Shown in pieces: positions 1 to 9,788 of a stretch of DNA of 64,000 nt. The first letter of the stretch is position 1; each line of letters opens with the position of its first letter. The DNA is taken from NCBI RefSeq assembly GCF_000730565.1, contig NZ_BBIQ01000004.1, forward strand, positions 124,001 to 188,000, read 5' to 3'. The notes beneath the pieces are model-generated. The model ran no database searches and was not told the DNA's origin. It saw only the letters and a program-made list of their open reading frames with translations. The position numbers were made by a program, and so were the translations under genes. Source of the stretch: Pseudomonas fulva NBRC 16637 = DSM 17717 (GTDB taxonomy: Bacteria; Pseudomonadota; Gammaproteobacteria; Pseudomonadales; Pseudomonadaceae).

Positions 1-1275
1 GCGACCTTGTTGTTCGTGCTGGCATCGTTCTTGTGCGGCATCGCCCAGTCGATGCCGGAGCTTGTGGGCTTTCGGGTATTGCAGGGGGTGGTAGCCGGTC
101 CGTTGTATCCCATGACCCAGACCTTGCTGATTGCGGTCTATCCCCCTGCCAAGCGGGGGATGGCGCTCGCACTCCTGGCCATGGTGACGGTCGTGGCCCC
201 TATCGCCGGGCCCATCCTGGGTGGGTGGATCACGGACAGTTACAGCTGGCCGTGGATTTTCTTCATCAACGTGCCCATCGGCCTGTTCGCCGCTGCGGTG
301 GTGCGCCAGCAAATGCGCGATCGTCCGGTGGTCACCAGCCGACAGCCGATGGACTACATAGGGCTGCTGACGTTGATCGTTGGGGTAGGGGCCTTGCAGG
401 TCGTGCTGGACAAAGGCAACGACCTTGATTGGTTCGAGTCCTCGTTCATCATCACCGGTACGCTGATATCCGTCGTGTTCCTGGCTGTATTCGTCATCTG
501 GGAGCTGACCGACCGGCACCCGGTGGTGAACCTGCGGTTGTTCGCCCACCGCAATTTCCGCGTGGGAACCATCGTCCTGGTGGGTGGCTACGCAGGCTTC
601 TTCGGCATCAACCTGATCCTGCCCCAGTGGCTGCAGACGCAGATGGGCTATACCGCCACCTGGGCAGGCTTGGCCGTGGCGCCTATCGGGATATTGCCGG
701 TAATCATGTCGCCATTCGTGGGCAAGTACGCGCATCGCTTTGACTTGCGGATTCTGGCGGGGCTGGCGTTTCTGGCGATCGGTAGCAGTTGCTACATGCG
801 TGCAGGGTTCACCAGCCAGGTGGATTTCCAGCATGTGGCATTGGTGCAGTTGTTCATGGGCATCGGGGTTGCGCTGTTCTTCATGCCCACATTGAGCATC
901 TTGTTGTCCGACCTGCCGCCCCAGCAAATCGCCGATGGATCAGGCTTGGCGACGTTCCTGCGCACATTGGGGGGTAGCTTTGCGGCTTCGCTGACGACGT
1001 GGATCTGGATCCGCCGGGCTGACCAGCACCATGCTTACTTGAGTGAGCACATCAGCCAGTACGAGCCGGCGACACGGCATACGCTTGAGCAGATGGGCGG
1101 GGCGAACCTGCACAACTACGCGCAGTTGGAGCAGGTGCTCAACGGGCAGGCTTACATGATGTCGACGGTGGACTACTTCATGATGATGACGTGGGTGTTC
1201 GCAGGGCTGATTTTGTTGGTCTGGTTCGCGAAGCCGCCGTTTACGGCCAAGGCGGGGCCGGGGGGCGGGCATTGA
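1..1275 (+). CDS. DHA2-family MFS multidrug exporter, 5'-truncated by window edge
   Basis: The frame is open from base 1, so the true start lies outside the window; about 424 residues are visible. It is the C-terminal four fifths of a 14-TM drug:H+ antiporter of the EmrB/QacA (DHA2) type, an inner-membrane exporter. Visible hallmarks are the motif C region with G-x-x-x-G-P-x-x-G-G (PIAGPILGGWI near residue 70), the loop PWIFFINVPIG typical of this subfamily, and the following hydrophobic helices. EmrB proteins usually work with an EmrA adaptor and an outer-membrane channel; none is present downstream, so any partners would be upstream. Family is clear, substrate unknown. Confidence 0.9.
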   Translation, partial: ATLLFVLASFLCGIAQSMPELVGFRVLQGVVAGPLYPMTQTLLIAVYPPAKRGMALALLAMVTVVAPIAGPILGGWITDSYSWPWIFFINVPIGLFAAAVVRQQMRDRPVVTSRQPMDYIGLLTLIVGVGALQVVLDKGNDLDWFESSFIITGTLISVVFLAVFVIWELTDRHPVVNLRLFAHRNFRVGTIVLVGGYAGFFGINLILPQWLQTQMGYTATWAGLAVAPIGILPVIMSPFVGKYAHRFDLRILAGLAFLAIGSSCYMRAGFTSQVDFQHVALVQLFMGIGVALFFMPTLSILLSDLPPQQIADGSGLATFLRTLGGSFAASLTTWIWIRRADQHHAYLSEHISQYEPATRHTLEQMGGANLHNYAQLEQVLNGQAYMMSTVDYFMMMTWVFAGLILLVWFAKPPFTAKAGPGGGH

Positions 1276-1321
1276 GTTTGATTTGGGTTGCGTGACCGGT
1301 GTTTTGCTAAATACCGGAGCC

Positions 1322-1383
1322 CAGTAGGAGCGGTCTTGCCGGAGCGCCGGACCGACCTCGATGGGCTGCACAGCAGCCCTAAA
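1322..1383. repeat. REP-like palindromic repeat of the P. putida type
   Basis: Between two convergent genes lies TAGGAGCGGTCTTG followed by a perfect 7-bp hairpin GGGCTGC-ACA-GCAGCCC (about 1362-1378). Read on the minus strand this is GGGCTGCTGTGCAGCCC, then a degenerate CCGGCAAGACCGCTCCTACT. That order and wording are characteristic of the short repeats scattered between P. putida genes. It may also act as a bidirectional transcription end for both flanking genes. There is no T tract. Confidence 0.55.
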
Positions 1384-1390
1384 GAGAATT

Positions 1391-2638
1391 TCATGGGGAG
1401 CCGATGTTTTTTGAGTCCGCGCTTCTGCTCTTCACTGCATCGTCATGGCTGATCATCACGGGGGCTTCACGGGGCCTACTCATTTGGGCAGTCGAAGTTT
1501 CTACTTCGGTCTTTAGCCGCCGAGTCGAGGTGCGTTTCTTCCTCTCCGGGCGTTTACCTGGGCGAACGGCCCAGAGGTAAGCGTTTTCGCGTAACCGCTC
1601 TTGAATGGCCGGTGGATAGTCATTGACGGTGGTCAATGGCGGAACGGGTTTCCCGGGCAAACCGGCTTCACGAATGATCTTGGGCCAGCGCGGTTTCCAG
1701 CACAGCATCAGGCTTAGCCAATGGCCGGTGCCGATGATCAGGAAGGCGGGCGAGATCAAGACCAGGCCGAGTTTGATGATTCGAGAGGATTTTCGAAAGT
1801 AGTGGGTCAGGCCTTCGAATTGAGGGGTAAAGGCTTGCCAGGGCCAGGGGAAGTGCGAGGTCATAGGTGGGCGGGGCAGGTCCTCCGGGCCCTCGTCCAT
1901 GAAGCGGCGGATGAACTCCCACTCGGATTGCAGCTCCGTGAAGTTGTTGGCGGCTTTGCCTACGTGGGCGAGTTCTGGATGGAGGGCGCCGGCGAACGAC
2001 GGTGGCCACATAAGCACCAAAGGTAGGCCTACACCACCGGCAGCAGCGTAATTTATATTCGAGCCGTTGGACGTGACTCCGTGCCAAGGAAGTGTGACGA
2101 TGCCACCACAGTAAGTAGGACGGTGCAGGTGAACCTGTTGGGTACTACGATTGAATCGAATCAGCAAGTGGCGCGACGTAAACATTTCCAAGCGCGTGAT
2201 ACATAACCCATACTTTATATAAATTATGGAGATCAATATCATTAAGCTGCTGGTAAGAGTTGCTATGAAGATATGGGCTCCATACGGCTCCCCTTGATCG
2301 TTTCTAACTATGTCTACTAGTCGAATTAGAGACGTTGCTGACATGTATGCGAATGATGTAATCGTAGCTACTATGGTGGCCGAGATGATGCTGATGAGTC
2401 CGCGCTTGTTTTCCCACATGCCGTAGCGCATTTCCAGTATATGCTCGTTGCAAGCATAAACTGGTCCTCGGCTCTTGGGTGAGCTGCTGGCTGGATTTTT
2501 AGCGGCTGTGATCATCTCCTGATCGTCGTTTTCATAGACTGTCTTGAGTTTTATCTTTTTATGCTTTTTCTCAAAAGCATCGCGTTCTTCCTTGGGGTCA
2601 ATATAGGAGAGCCATGTGAGCCATTCAAAAAAATACAT
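1391..2638 (-). CDS. DUF6708-like membrane protein, last gene of the T6SS effector operon
   Basis: A 415-residue protein. Its start overlaps the effector's stop codon (TAATG), so the two are translationally coupled. A charged N-terminus is followed by two hydrophobic helices near residues 95-120 and 140-165, a soluble stretch with an RFNR...VHLHRP segment, and another hydrophobic segment near residue 310; the tail is very basic (KKRTSTRRLK). I read it as the DUF6708 family often found beside VasX-like effectors, but this is from memory of the pattern. Being the downstream partner of a membrane-active toxin, it could be the immunity protein; that is inference. The 5' part (2200-2640) is clearly more AT-rich than the surroundings, suggesting separate acquisition. 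Confidence 0.7.
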   Translation of the reverse strand: MYFFEWLTWLSYIDPKEERDAFEKKHKKIKLKTVYENDDQEMITAAKNPASSSPKSRGPVYACNEHILEMRYGMWENKRGLISIISATIVATITSFAYMSATSLIRLVDIVRNDQGEPYGAHIFIATLTSSLMILISIIYIKYGLCITRLEMFTSRHLLIRFNRSTQQVHLHRPTYCGGIVTLPWHGVTSNGSNINYAAAGGVGLPLVLMWPPSFAGALHPELAHVGKAANNFTELQSEWEFIRRFMDEGPEDLPRPPMTSHFPWPWQAFTPQFEGLTHYFRKSSRIIKLGLVLISPAFLIIGTGHWLSLMLCWKPRWPKIIREAGLPGKPVPPLTTVNDYPPAIQERLRENAYLWAVRPGKRPERKKRTSTRRLKTEVETSTAQMSRPREAPVMISHDDAVKSRSADSKNIGSP

Positions 2639-5247
2639 TACGCTATCTCTCTGATTGCGCTAAATAAAGCTTCAAGTTCTTCCGTGTCTTTTTCGTAACC
2701 TTCGGTGGTTTTTTTAATGCGGAAGCAGCATTTACTGCACCACTTCTCTAACGCGCTTTCATCGAGTATCAGTAAGGCAACAGTACTGACTACCACGACG
2801 GTGCCGCCGATCAAGCCCAAACGGCTGAGCCAGAGCATAGCAGGCCTGTTCGCCGCAAGTCTTGCAGATAATCTTGATAACATTGCGTATGAGTTGCTTA
2901 TGCGTGCAGTAGGATCAAGAATTGCTAGCCAATGGAAGAACGCACTCGCCTGTGAAAATGCTATACCCCCTTGCCCCACAAGTAAGGTGATGATGGCGCT
3001 TGCTCTAACGCTGTGAGCCGCTACTAACATATGTTTAGATCTTGCTTGTGCATCAATGGCATCGGAAAAGTCCCACTTAATACTTATAACCGCGCCCGCC
3101 GCCGCCAACCCGGCTCCCCACAATCGATACCGACCCAGGCTAACGTGCGCGCCCCGCGCAGTGGCGCTGTTCCCACCAACGCCTCTAATCGTCAGTTCAG
3201 TCCCCACCGCAAGCAGCTCCATCCCCGCAGCCGCACTTGTAAATGCAGCTGCAGTCACTTCGCTCCAGAAGCGTCGGTCCTTGTCATCCCGCCTGCCTTG
3301 TAACAACAGCAGCCCGGCCTCCAACAGCAGTAATCCGCTGGCGACCCGCAAACGATAGAACTGATTCCCGTGCACCCCGTGCAATGTCTCGGCATAAGCT
3401 TGATCAAGCCGGCGTACGATGGGCGCCGCGACGCGGCCGGGCGACGGCGTTTTACCGTTCAGCGCCTGCTCACTCAAGCGCAGTTCCACCGCTTGCTGAC
3501 CCAGTGAGGCAATGAGGTAGGTGCTCAGGCGTCGGTACAGCAACCGATCAGCGCTGCCGGGCGCACCCGCTGACAGGCTCTGGTGCCCCAGCTGCCCAAG
3601 CCAGGCCAACGCGCCAGCAGTATTGATGGGGCTATGTTGCGCGAGCTGGTCCAGATGGCTGTCCAGCCGGCTGAAGTGTGCGGCGAGCTCCTTGGCTTGT
3701 TTAAGGGCCGTCTCCAGCTGAAGAAAAGGGTCGTTACCTGGCGCCAGTGCGTCCAGCGCTGTACGTGTTCGCGCAAGCGCCTCTGCAATCTCACGTTGGT
3801 TGAGGACAAACGAGCGCAGCGCAAGGTTGTCAGGGGTTATATCGTCGGCGCGCCACCATTGGGCGAGCAATGCTGCGCCTGCTGGCACGCCTTCGAGGCC
3901 TATCACGCATAGGCCCGTTTGATGTGCAAAGCACAAGCCATTGGTGAGGTCGCTCTCATCATAGTGGACAAGTGCGTCTACCAGTGCGGACGACTTCAAC
4001 CACGTGAGGTGATCTGCCGCTCTGGACTCGGCGAGACGTTGTGCTTCGGCGCTCTGCGCCTCGAACGTCTCCAGGTGTCGATGCATACCTTGCAGGTTGA
4101 CGAGTGGCAGGTAGCGGTCTTCGAAATGTTTGGCAAACTCGCCGTTCTCGGCAAGGATTTCGAGCTTCTGCCTCTCTTTTTCTACGTGTATTTCGAAGAT
4201 GGCCTCTTTTTTCTGTTCCCAAAGTTCGGCCAGCCGCGACTGCGAACCCTGCATGACGTAGGCGAGACTGGCGCGTAGCGCCTTGTCATAATGACCGACC
4301 AACGCGGCAACCTTTCGCTCCGTGAATTGCTCATGCAGCTCGCTAAAGGCTTGAGCAACCAACACCTTCCGCTCGTTACTGGGGCCACCGTTCTCGGTAC
4401 TGGCTTCCAGCCAATTCCTGAGGTGTTCCATGCCAGCGTTGCGCCAGGCATTGAGTTCCTGGGTAATGCCGATGGCGTCCTCCACCACCACGGCAACGCC
4501 CCGTGCTTCAGGTTTACTGCCCAAGGGACCCAGGGCTTGCCGTGCCGCCGCCAGCGAGCTGATGCTTGGTGTACTGAAGACCTGAGCGTCCAACAGCGTG
4601 CGCAACACGTCGTTGGATTCCGCGGCAAAGTCGGCGACAAGGTTCAACTGGTCAGGACGTATCGTGTAGGGCCTGGGCATTGGGCAGCTGGGGCTGGCGA
4701 AGGGCGCTATGTCTACGGCAGGCAGCAGGTCGCGTCGACGCAGCAATTGCCGCTGCGCCGCGATGGTCAACGGATCGGGGCTGTAGAACAGGCGAAGCTC
4801 GAGCAAGTCGTCGAGATCATGAACCGTGAATGCCCAGGTCATAGCGCGCACGACATCCTGGAATGTGGAGATGCCAGGCGGTTTTGGCTCTGGATGTTCA
4901 GGGTCGAAGAGCGACAGGGCGCCGTTCGCGGCGATTCGATAGGGAGGGTGAAGGCTGTATTGCCCACTGAGCCTGCGCTTTTCCATGACATACAGGAAAC
5001 CTTCACGCAGCGGGCGAATGGCATAGTCCGCCTGATGCAGCGCGGCGGTGCGATGCGGGTGGCGCAGGTGTTCAGGCAGAGTAGGGAGCTGCTGACGCTG
5101 GTGGGGATTACCGCCCACGGCGGCATAGCGTAATGGCAGAACGGTGAAGGTGCGGGTGCATGAGACGGCGGGCCCTATGGATAAAGGGTCTTGCAAGGCT
5201 TCGCAGTTCTGCCGATTGATTTCCATCAGCATCTTCAGATCGAACAT
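2638..5247 (-). CDS. T6SS effector of the BTH_I2691/VasX-like family, probable membrane-targeting toxin
   Basis: An 869-residue protein. The N-terminus has the VasX-type module: VLPLRYAAV (about residue 36) and YAIRPLREGFLYVM (about 76-89), as in effectors loaded by a DUF4123 adaptor. The middle is a long helical region rich in Glu, Gln and Ala. From about residue 615 on come four or five hydrophobic helices (e.g. ASGLLLLEAGLLLL, AIITLLVGQGGIAFS, LIGGTVVVVSTVALLIL), then a short charged tail. This architecture fits a colicin-like pore-forming toxin acting on the target cell's inner membrane. The start overlaps the end of the DUF4123 gene by 13 bases, and the stop overlaps the next gene's ATG. 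No signal peptide, as expected for VgrG-mediated export. Confidence 0.8.
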   Translation of the reverse strand: MFDLKMLMEINRQNCEALQDPLSIGPAVSCTRTFTVLPLRYAAVGGNPHQRQQLPTLPEHLRHPHRTAALHQADYAIRPLREGFLYVMEKRRLSGQYSLHPPYRIAANGALSLFDPEHPEPKPPGISTFQDVVRAMTWAFTVHDLDDLLELRLFYSPDPLTIAAQRQLLRRRDLLPAVDIAPFASPSCPMPRPYTIRPDQLNLVADFAAESNDVLRTLLDAQVFSTPSISSLAAARQALGPLGSKPEARGVAVVVEDAIGITQELNAWRNAGMEHLRNWLEASTENGGPSNERKVLVAQAFSELHEQFTERKVAALVGHYDKALRASLAYVMQGSQSRLAELWEQKKEAIFEIHVEKERQKLEILAENGEFAKHFEDRYLPLVNLQGMHRHLETFEAQSAEAQRLAESRAADHLTWLKSSALVDALVHYDESDLTNGLCFAHQTGLCVIGLEGVPAGAALLAQWWRADDITPDNLALRSFVLNQREIAEALARTRTALDALAPGNDPFLQLETALKQAKELAAHFSRLDSHLDQLAQHSPINTAGALAWLGQLGHQSLSAGAPGSADRLLYRRLSTYLIASLGQQAVELRLSEQALNGKTPSPGRVAAPIVRRLDQAYAETLHGVHGNQFYRLRVASGLLLLEAGLLLLQGRRDDKDRRFWSEVTAAAFTSAAAGMELLAVGTELTIRGVGGNSATARGAHVSLGRYRLWGAGLAAAGAVISIKWDFSDAIDAQARSKHMLVAAHSVRASAIITLLVGQGGIAFSQASAFFHWLAILDPTARISNSYAMLSRLSARLAANRPAMLWLSRLGLIGGTVVVVSTVALLILDESALEKWCSKCCFRIKKTTEGYEKDTEELEALFSAIREIA

Positions 5248-6137
5248 GAGGGCCCCTGGCGAATTAGACGGTGCAGGTGTGTTTGAAGGCGTTGATCAAG
5301 GGGCAAGCTTTGCTCGAGCGACTCCTTGACGGCGGTCTGCCAGATGGGCTCGAGTGTCAATCTGTCGCCAAGCAGGGCGAAATGGGTGACGTAGGTGATC
5401 AGGTCTTGCTGCTCGATGAACCCAGCTTCTCGCGCAGCCTTGAGGTATTTACGTACTCTCCCCAGGCGGACGCTGTGGCACTGTTTGGCTTGCCCACTGA
5501 CGGTCAGCGAGGTTTTCAATTGATCGGCAAGGCGATGTTCGAGGGGGTCTACTGCCAGCGCTTCCCAGCACGCAGCGTCCAGCGTGAGGTCTTTGAGCGC
5601 TTGGGTGGCCGGCCTGTCGCCGCCCATCAGGCAGCCCCAAATTTCTTCATTGGCGTCCGGATAAGGCACCCACCAACTGTGGATCGGAGCGAACCATTCG
5701 ACGAGTTCAGGCAGATCCTTACGGCCATGCAGCACGCGCAGGCAGTGTTCGGTGTGATAACGCAGTAAATAACGTTGCCCGTCAGGTCCCAGCACGGTAT
5801 TGGCTTGCGCCAGGTGCGAGGCCAAGGCAGCAGTGGGCAATGCGCTGACGATCCAGCCGCATATGGCATCGGCTGCTAACTCGTTCAATTGCCAGAAAAG
5901 GTTGGATTGGCTTTGTACTGTAGCCTTGCCTTTGACGGCATACAAACCGATGCCGCACTGACGCACGTTGCTAAATTCGGCTTGTTGCATCAGGGGGTGC
6001 AGTATTCTGTGATCACGTGGGACAAGGCGTTTTAACTGTTCAGGGCCTAATGTGGAAAGTTCGAGAACGGCGCTAAGTTGGTAGCGTTCTGCTTGTCGCA
6101 GAGGAAGAAAAAGTTTTTTGGACAAGGTGTTTGTCAT
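5235..6137 (-). CDS. DUF4123 T6SS adaptor/chaperone (Tap/TEC-like)
   Basis: A 300-residue cytosolic protein with the DUF4123 pattern: an N-terminal beta/alpha unit (YQLSAVLELS), a central W-rich segment (ELVEWFAPIHSWWVP, about residues 140-160) and a helical C-terminus. DUF4123 proteins bind a specific effector and load it on the cognate VgrG spike without being secreted. Here the gene lies between vgrG (4-base ATGA overlap) and the effector (13-base overlap), exactly the position of a dedicated loader. It therefore most likely matches the 869-residue effector to this VgrG. Confidence 0.88.
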   Translation of the reverse strand: MTNTLSKKLFLPLRQAERYQLSAVLELSTLGPEQLKRLVPRDHRILHPLMQQAEFSNVRQCGIGLYAVKGKATVQSQSNLFWQLNELAADAICGWIVSALPTAALASHLAQANTVLGPDGQRYLLRYHTEHCLRVLHGRKDLPELVEWFAPIHSWWVPYPDANEEIWGCLMGGDRPATQALKDLTLDAACWEALAVDPLEHRLADQLKTSLTVSGQAKQCHSVRLGRVRKYLKAAREAGFIEQQDLITYVTHFALLGDRLTLEPIWQTAVKESLEQSLPLDQRLQTHLHRLIRQGPSCSI

Positions 6138-8320
6138 GACGGGTTCCCCTCCAGGCGAACGACATTCCGACCTTCTGTGATTGCTTTCAATAAACAGCTG
6201 ATGCAGATGGCTTCACCAGGCGTTGGCGTGGCACGGATGGCCAGGTCATGTGAACGCCCTGTTGGGGTTTGTGCGACCGGGCCTTTGATGTTGATTGCAA
6301 TGGCGTCAATGGTAAGGCCGCTGCCGTCGAGCCTTAATGTTGCGCCGGGTGCCCTGATGGTCAGGCTTTCTGATGCCTGGAGCTCCAAGACTTGCGTCCC
6401 TTGGCGAATCGCTTGCCCTGCCCGTAGCTCGACATGACCGGCGACGTGTTGCTCCAGGTGGCCGCCAATTTCTATCGAATGATTGGCTGTGGTCTTGTCA
6501 TAGCGATTGTTACCGACTTGCTCCGTACGATCTTGTGCCACGTTGAGCACGCGATGACGTCCGATCTCAAGTACATCATCCTGGCCGATCTGGCAGTGAT
6601 GATCTTTCCCAACGTTCAAACGTTGATCGTTGCCCACGTCCTCGTGTCGGTCATGACCGATATCGATGTGCTCATCCCGCGCTACACGTTCACACCTGTC
6701 GTTCCCAATCTGCGTCGTCTCATCGTGCTTGACCACATTGTTCTGATCCCTCTCGGCATGGATGAACACCTCCTGGCGTCCCAGCTCATCCTCGAAGCGC
6801 AGCTCATTGAAGCCGTCACCTTTGTGGGTCTGGCTCTTGATGGTCATGCGGGTCTTGTGTTCAGGCAGGTCGTAGGGCGGCAGCTGATTGCCACAGTACG
6901 TGCGCCCGGTGATCATCGGCTGGTCAGGATCACCGTTGACGTACTGGATGATCACGTCCTGGCCGATTCGCGGAATGGCCATCGAGCCCCAGCTGCCACC
7001 GGCCCAGCCTTGTGACACCCGCACCCAGCAGGAGCTGAATTCGTTGTTCTCGCTCTCGCGATCCCAGGGAAAGCTGACCTTGACCCGCCCCCACTCATCG
7101 CAATAGATCTCTTCGCCCTTCGGCCCGACCACGGTAGCCATGTGCGGGCCGTCAATGCGCGGTTTTGCCAGAGGCGAGGGTCGCCATTCGATCCTGCCGG
7201 GGACCAGGACGGCGCTCAGCGCGTACCGCGTGCTCTGCTCGGCATTGGTCGCCTCTTCCTGCAGGCTGGTGAGCTGGCTGCCCTGGTGAGTGACCGTGTT
7301 CACCCGCCAGTGCGCATTGAGGTCGCGTCTGGGGTGACCGGTCAGCGTGAAGCTCAGGCCCGGTTGCAGGCGCACATCATCACCTTGCACGTGCGCCAGC
7401 CGCACATCGTGACGCAACGCCATGACCCGGTTTTCCGTGAACGGTTTACCTACGGCATCGCGCTTGTAGCGCCCTGGATAGTCGAAATACTCGTAGTCCC
7501 TGGATTGGTGCTCCAGGAACGGGCCCGTGGCCCTGTGTTCCTGGCGGTAGGCCGGGTTGGTGAAGGTGTGGTCACGCTGAACCTGGCTTGCCGTGCGCAC
7601 CTGTTCGCTGTAGTTCAAGCGGCGCAAGCAAAAAACCGGTTGGTCCCCACCGCTGTTGGCGTGGTACAGGACGGTATGGGCGTCCAAGGGCTGATCGTCC
7701 CCGTGAAAGCCTTCGTCTTCCTCGTCGGCAGTGACGGCGCCATGGCTGATCAACCCCAGTGACAGCAGCCGATCGGTGATGATCAGCGTGTGCTGTTTTT
7801 CACTGTGGGCGAAGCGATAGACGAAGCCTTCTTCGGCTAAAAGGCGTGCGATGAACGCCAGGTCCGTCTCGCCGGCCTGGACGCAGAACTCGCGGACCTG
7901 ATGGTCCAGGCTGGCGTGGATTTCGTACGGGTCGATGCCCTGGCGCTTGAGCATCAGCGCCAGTATTTGCGGCACGTTCTTGTGTTGGAAGATACGCCAG
8001 TTCGAGCGCAGGCCGGCGCGGGCCAGGCGTGGCTCGACCAGCGCATGATAGTAGGTGCGGTGGAAGCCGCTTTCAGCCTGGGTGAAACGGCTGACCAACC
8101 CGTGCACGTAGCGCACGGGACGCGCGCCGTTCCAGAGGGTGAACAGCACCGGCTTGTCGAGCAAATGGCCGAAGTCGACGTCGTGTTCGTAGCTGATCAG
8201 CTGCAGTTCGAGGGTGAATGGCTGACTGATGCCTTCCTTGAGTGTGAACGACACCACTTCGAATTCTGCATCGCCAACCAGGGGTTGGAAGCTGTAACGC
8301 AGGTCAGATTGGCGAGGCAT
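6134..8320 (-). CDS. vgrG: VgrG/TssI type VI secretion spike protein
   Basis: A 728-residue trimeric spike protein tipping the Hcp tube. N-terminal gp27-like domain (FELQLISYEHDVDFGHLLDKP and YHALVEPRLARAGLRSNWRIFQ), then the gp5-like OB fold with the motif SCWVRVSQGWAGGSWGSM (about residue 425). A needle follows, made of repeated G-N-D/G-x-D steps (IGNDRCE, IGHDRHE, VGNDQR, VGKDHH, IGQDDV, about 555-610). A roughly 90-residue C-terminal extension after the needle (from QTPTGRSHD, with CISCLL) probably contacts the adaptor or effector. It heads a coupled cluster vgrG-DUF4123-effector-partner. No hcp or sheath gene is nearby, so it depends on a main T6SS cluster elsewhere. Confidence 0.95.
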   Translation of the reverse strand: MPRQSDLRYSFQPLVGDAEFEVVSFTLKEGISQPFTLELQLISYEHDVDFGHLLDKPVLFTLWNGARPVRYVHGLVSRFTQAESGFHRTYYHALVEPRLARAGLRSNWRIFQHKNVPQILALMLKRQGIDPYEIHASLDHQVREFCVQAGETDLAFIARLLAEEGFVYRFAHSEKQHTLIITDRLLSLGLISHGAVTADEEDEGFHGDDQPLDAHTVLYHANSGGDQPVFCLRRLNYSEQVRTASQVQRDHTFTNPAYRQEHRATGPFLEHQSRDYEYFDYPGRYKRDAVGKPFTENRVMALRHDVRLAHVQGDDVRLQPGLSFTLTGHPRRDLNAHWRVNTVTHQGSQLTSLQEEATNAEQSTRYALSAVLVPGRIEWRPSPLAKPRIDGPHMATVVGPKGEEIYCDEWGRVKVSFPWDRESENNEFSSCWVRVSQGWAGGSWGSMAIPRIGQDVIIQYVNGDPDQPMITGRTYCGNQLPPYDLPEHKTRMTIKSQTHKGDGFNELRFEDELGRQEVFIHAERDQNNVVKHDETTQIGNDRCERVARDEHIDIGHDRHEDVGNDQRLNVGKDHHCQIGQDDVLEIGRHRVLNVAQDRTEQVGNNRYDKTTANHSIEIGGHLEQHVAGHVELRAGQAIRQGTQVLELQASESLTIRAPGATLRLDGSGLTIDAIAINIKGPVAQTPTGRSHDLAIRATPTPGEAICISCLLKAITEGRNVVRLEGNPS

Positions 8321-8436
8321 AAGCGATCCTTGTCTGCCGGTCGAGATTCAAACTATCCAGGTAACCCTGGCTGCCAGGGGCACGCCAGTGGGGTCAGGCG
8401 ATCCGGTTGCGCCAGTTGTTGGCGTCTTTCTGCAAC

Positions 8437-9284
8437 TCACTGCTGCAAGATGCCGTTCAGCGAACCCAGCACCTCAGTGGTAATCAGGTGCAGCCGGTAG
8501 CTGTAGATGCTGTAGGCCACGGCCATGGCCCCGGCAGATACCAGCAATGGGCTCCACGACGGCCATTGCCGGCGCATGCGTAAGTTACGGGGAGTCACAT
8601 GGGGGTAGGGATCGCACACGTGTTCTGGCGTGGGTCCGCGCAGTTCACGGATGGTCCCGTGGAGTTGGTGGATAAGGGCGTTCAACGACGCCTCACCGTT
8701 CGGCGCAATGGCGTACCTGCCCTTGAGGCCCAGGCACAACGCGAAGTACATGAACTCCAATGCATCCAGATAACGCTTGGGTTCTTGCATCAGGCGCGAG
8801 AGCACGGTGAAGCACTTTTCCCCACCCCAGGTTTCGTCGTGGAAGATGCTGAGCAGGGTTCCTGGCTCCAGCAACTGGCTTTGCCCCAAGGCCGTTCCAT
8901 GACTGCACCATCGATGTACAGACACAGGCCGTAAAAGTACGCGAGCAACTGAGCGTGCTCGTAGCCGTGCTGGCGCATTTCTTCCCTGATGGTGTGGATC
9001 TGGTTGCGTACCTGTTGATGCACGGCCTTGATGTTCGGCAGTGAGTTCAGTGTGCGCAGGCGAATCACCAGGCCGAACAGGGGAGCGGCGGCATCCAGCA
9101 TGGGGTTGGCATAGCCGCCGCGTAGTTTAAAGTCGGGGTCGGCGCGGTAACCCTGCGAAGGCATTTGTGCCTGTGCGCGCGTGTTGGGGGCAGTAACGGA
9201 TCTTCCTGCCGCCGTTCCTGGCTTAGCCATCGCATCGAAAAGGCCCGTGTTGTCATCCTGACGATCGTTACTCGCATTCCTCAT
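8437..9284 (-). pseudogene. tssL: tssL/dotU-like T6SS membrane-complex gene with a frameshift
   Basis: Two overlapping frames together make one DotU/TssL protein. The upstream frame starts at 9284 behind AAGAGGAG and gives NPMLDAAAPLFGLVIRLR and YFYGLCLYIDGAVMERPWG. The matching downstream part (GTLLSIFHDETWGGEKCF, then a C-terminal TM anchor near WSPLLVSAGAMAVAYSIYS) is in the other frame. The switch falls near 8860-8866, where WSQ should continue into (R)TLLS; one missing base explains it. TssL anchors the baseplate-membrane complex in the inner membrane. As read, the product is truncated after the cytoplasmic lobe and lacks its anchor. A sequencing error cannot be excluded. It lies 116 bases upstream of vgrG on the same strand. 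Confidence 0.8.
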
Positions 9285-9564
9285 CTCACCAACTCCTCTT
9301 TGCCTGGAACGATCGTTGCTGCCGACCGTTGCCACGGAGCTGATGGAAAGTTGCCGGCCTCTGGCAGTCGAAGCAGCGTTGGGCATCGTGCGACCCCCCG
9401 TTGCTGAAGTCGTGACGCTGCGTACGGGTTTGTTCCATGGCAATGGCTCTGTGTGGACGGTCATGCACACCGCGGCGATTGGGTGATCAGGACAGTGTTC
9501 CAGTTGCCATCTTTTATATTATTAATTGCTGTTTTCGTCGCGCAGGGATGTTCTTAACTTATCG

Positions 9565-9595
9565 TAGGAAGTTTCTTTGTGAGACGCACTTCCTA
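9565..9595. repeat. Inverted repeat in the 9285-9788 gene-free stretch
   Basis: The 504-base gap between the tssL remnant and the SDR gene holds no credible gene. TAGGAAGT at 9565-9572 and ACTTCCTA at 9588-9595 form a perfect 8-bp inverted repeat with a 15-base spacer, inside an AT-rich patch (around 9515-9600). It could be an operator or a hairpin in the divergent promoter region. Function is not shown. Confidence 0.35.
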
Positions 9596-9788
9596 TAAGC
9601 GTTCTTGGACTTCAATTTAGGTGTTGCCGACAACGCACGCTTATCCTGCGTAAGGTTCAGTCGATCACTTCAAGCACTAGTGCCCAACTGAAAATTCGCC
9701 TGCTCATTCCCATCACCGCCCGCTTAACTGGCAACCTACTTAAATGTCCTCTATCGTCAAACCACAGCCTCAATCTATTCGACACCTT

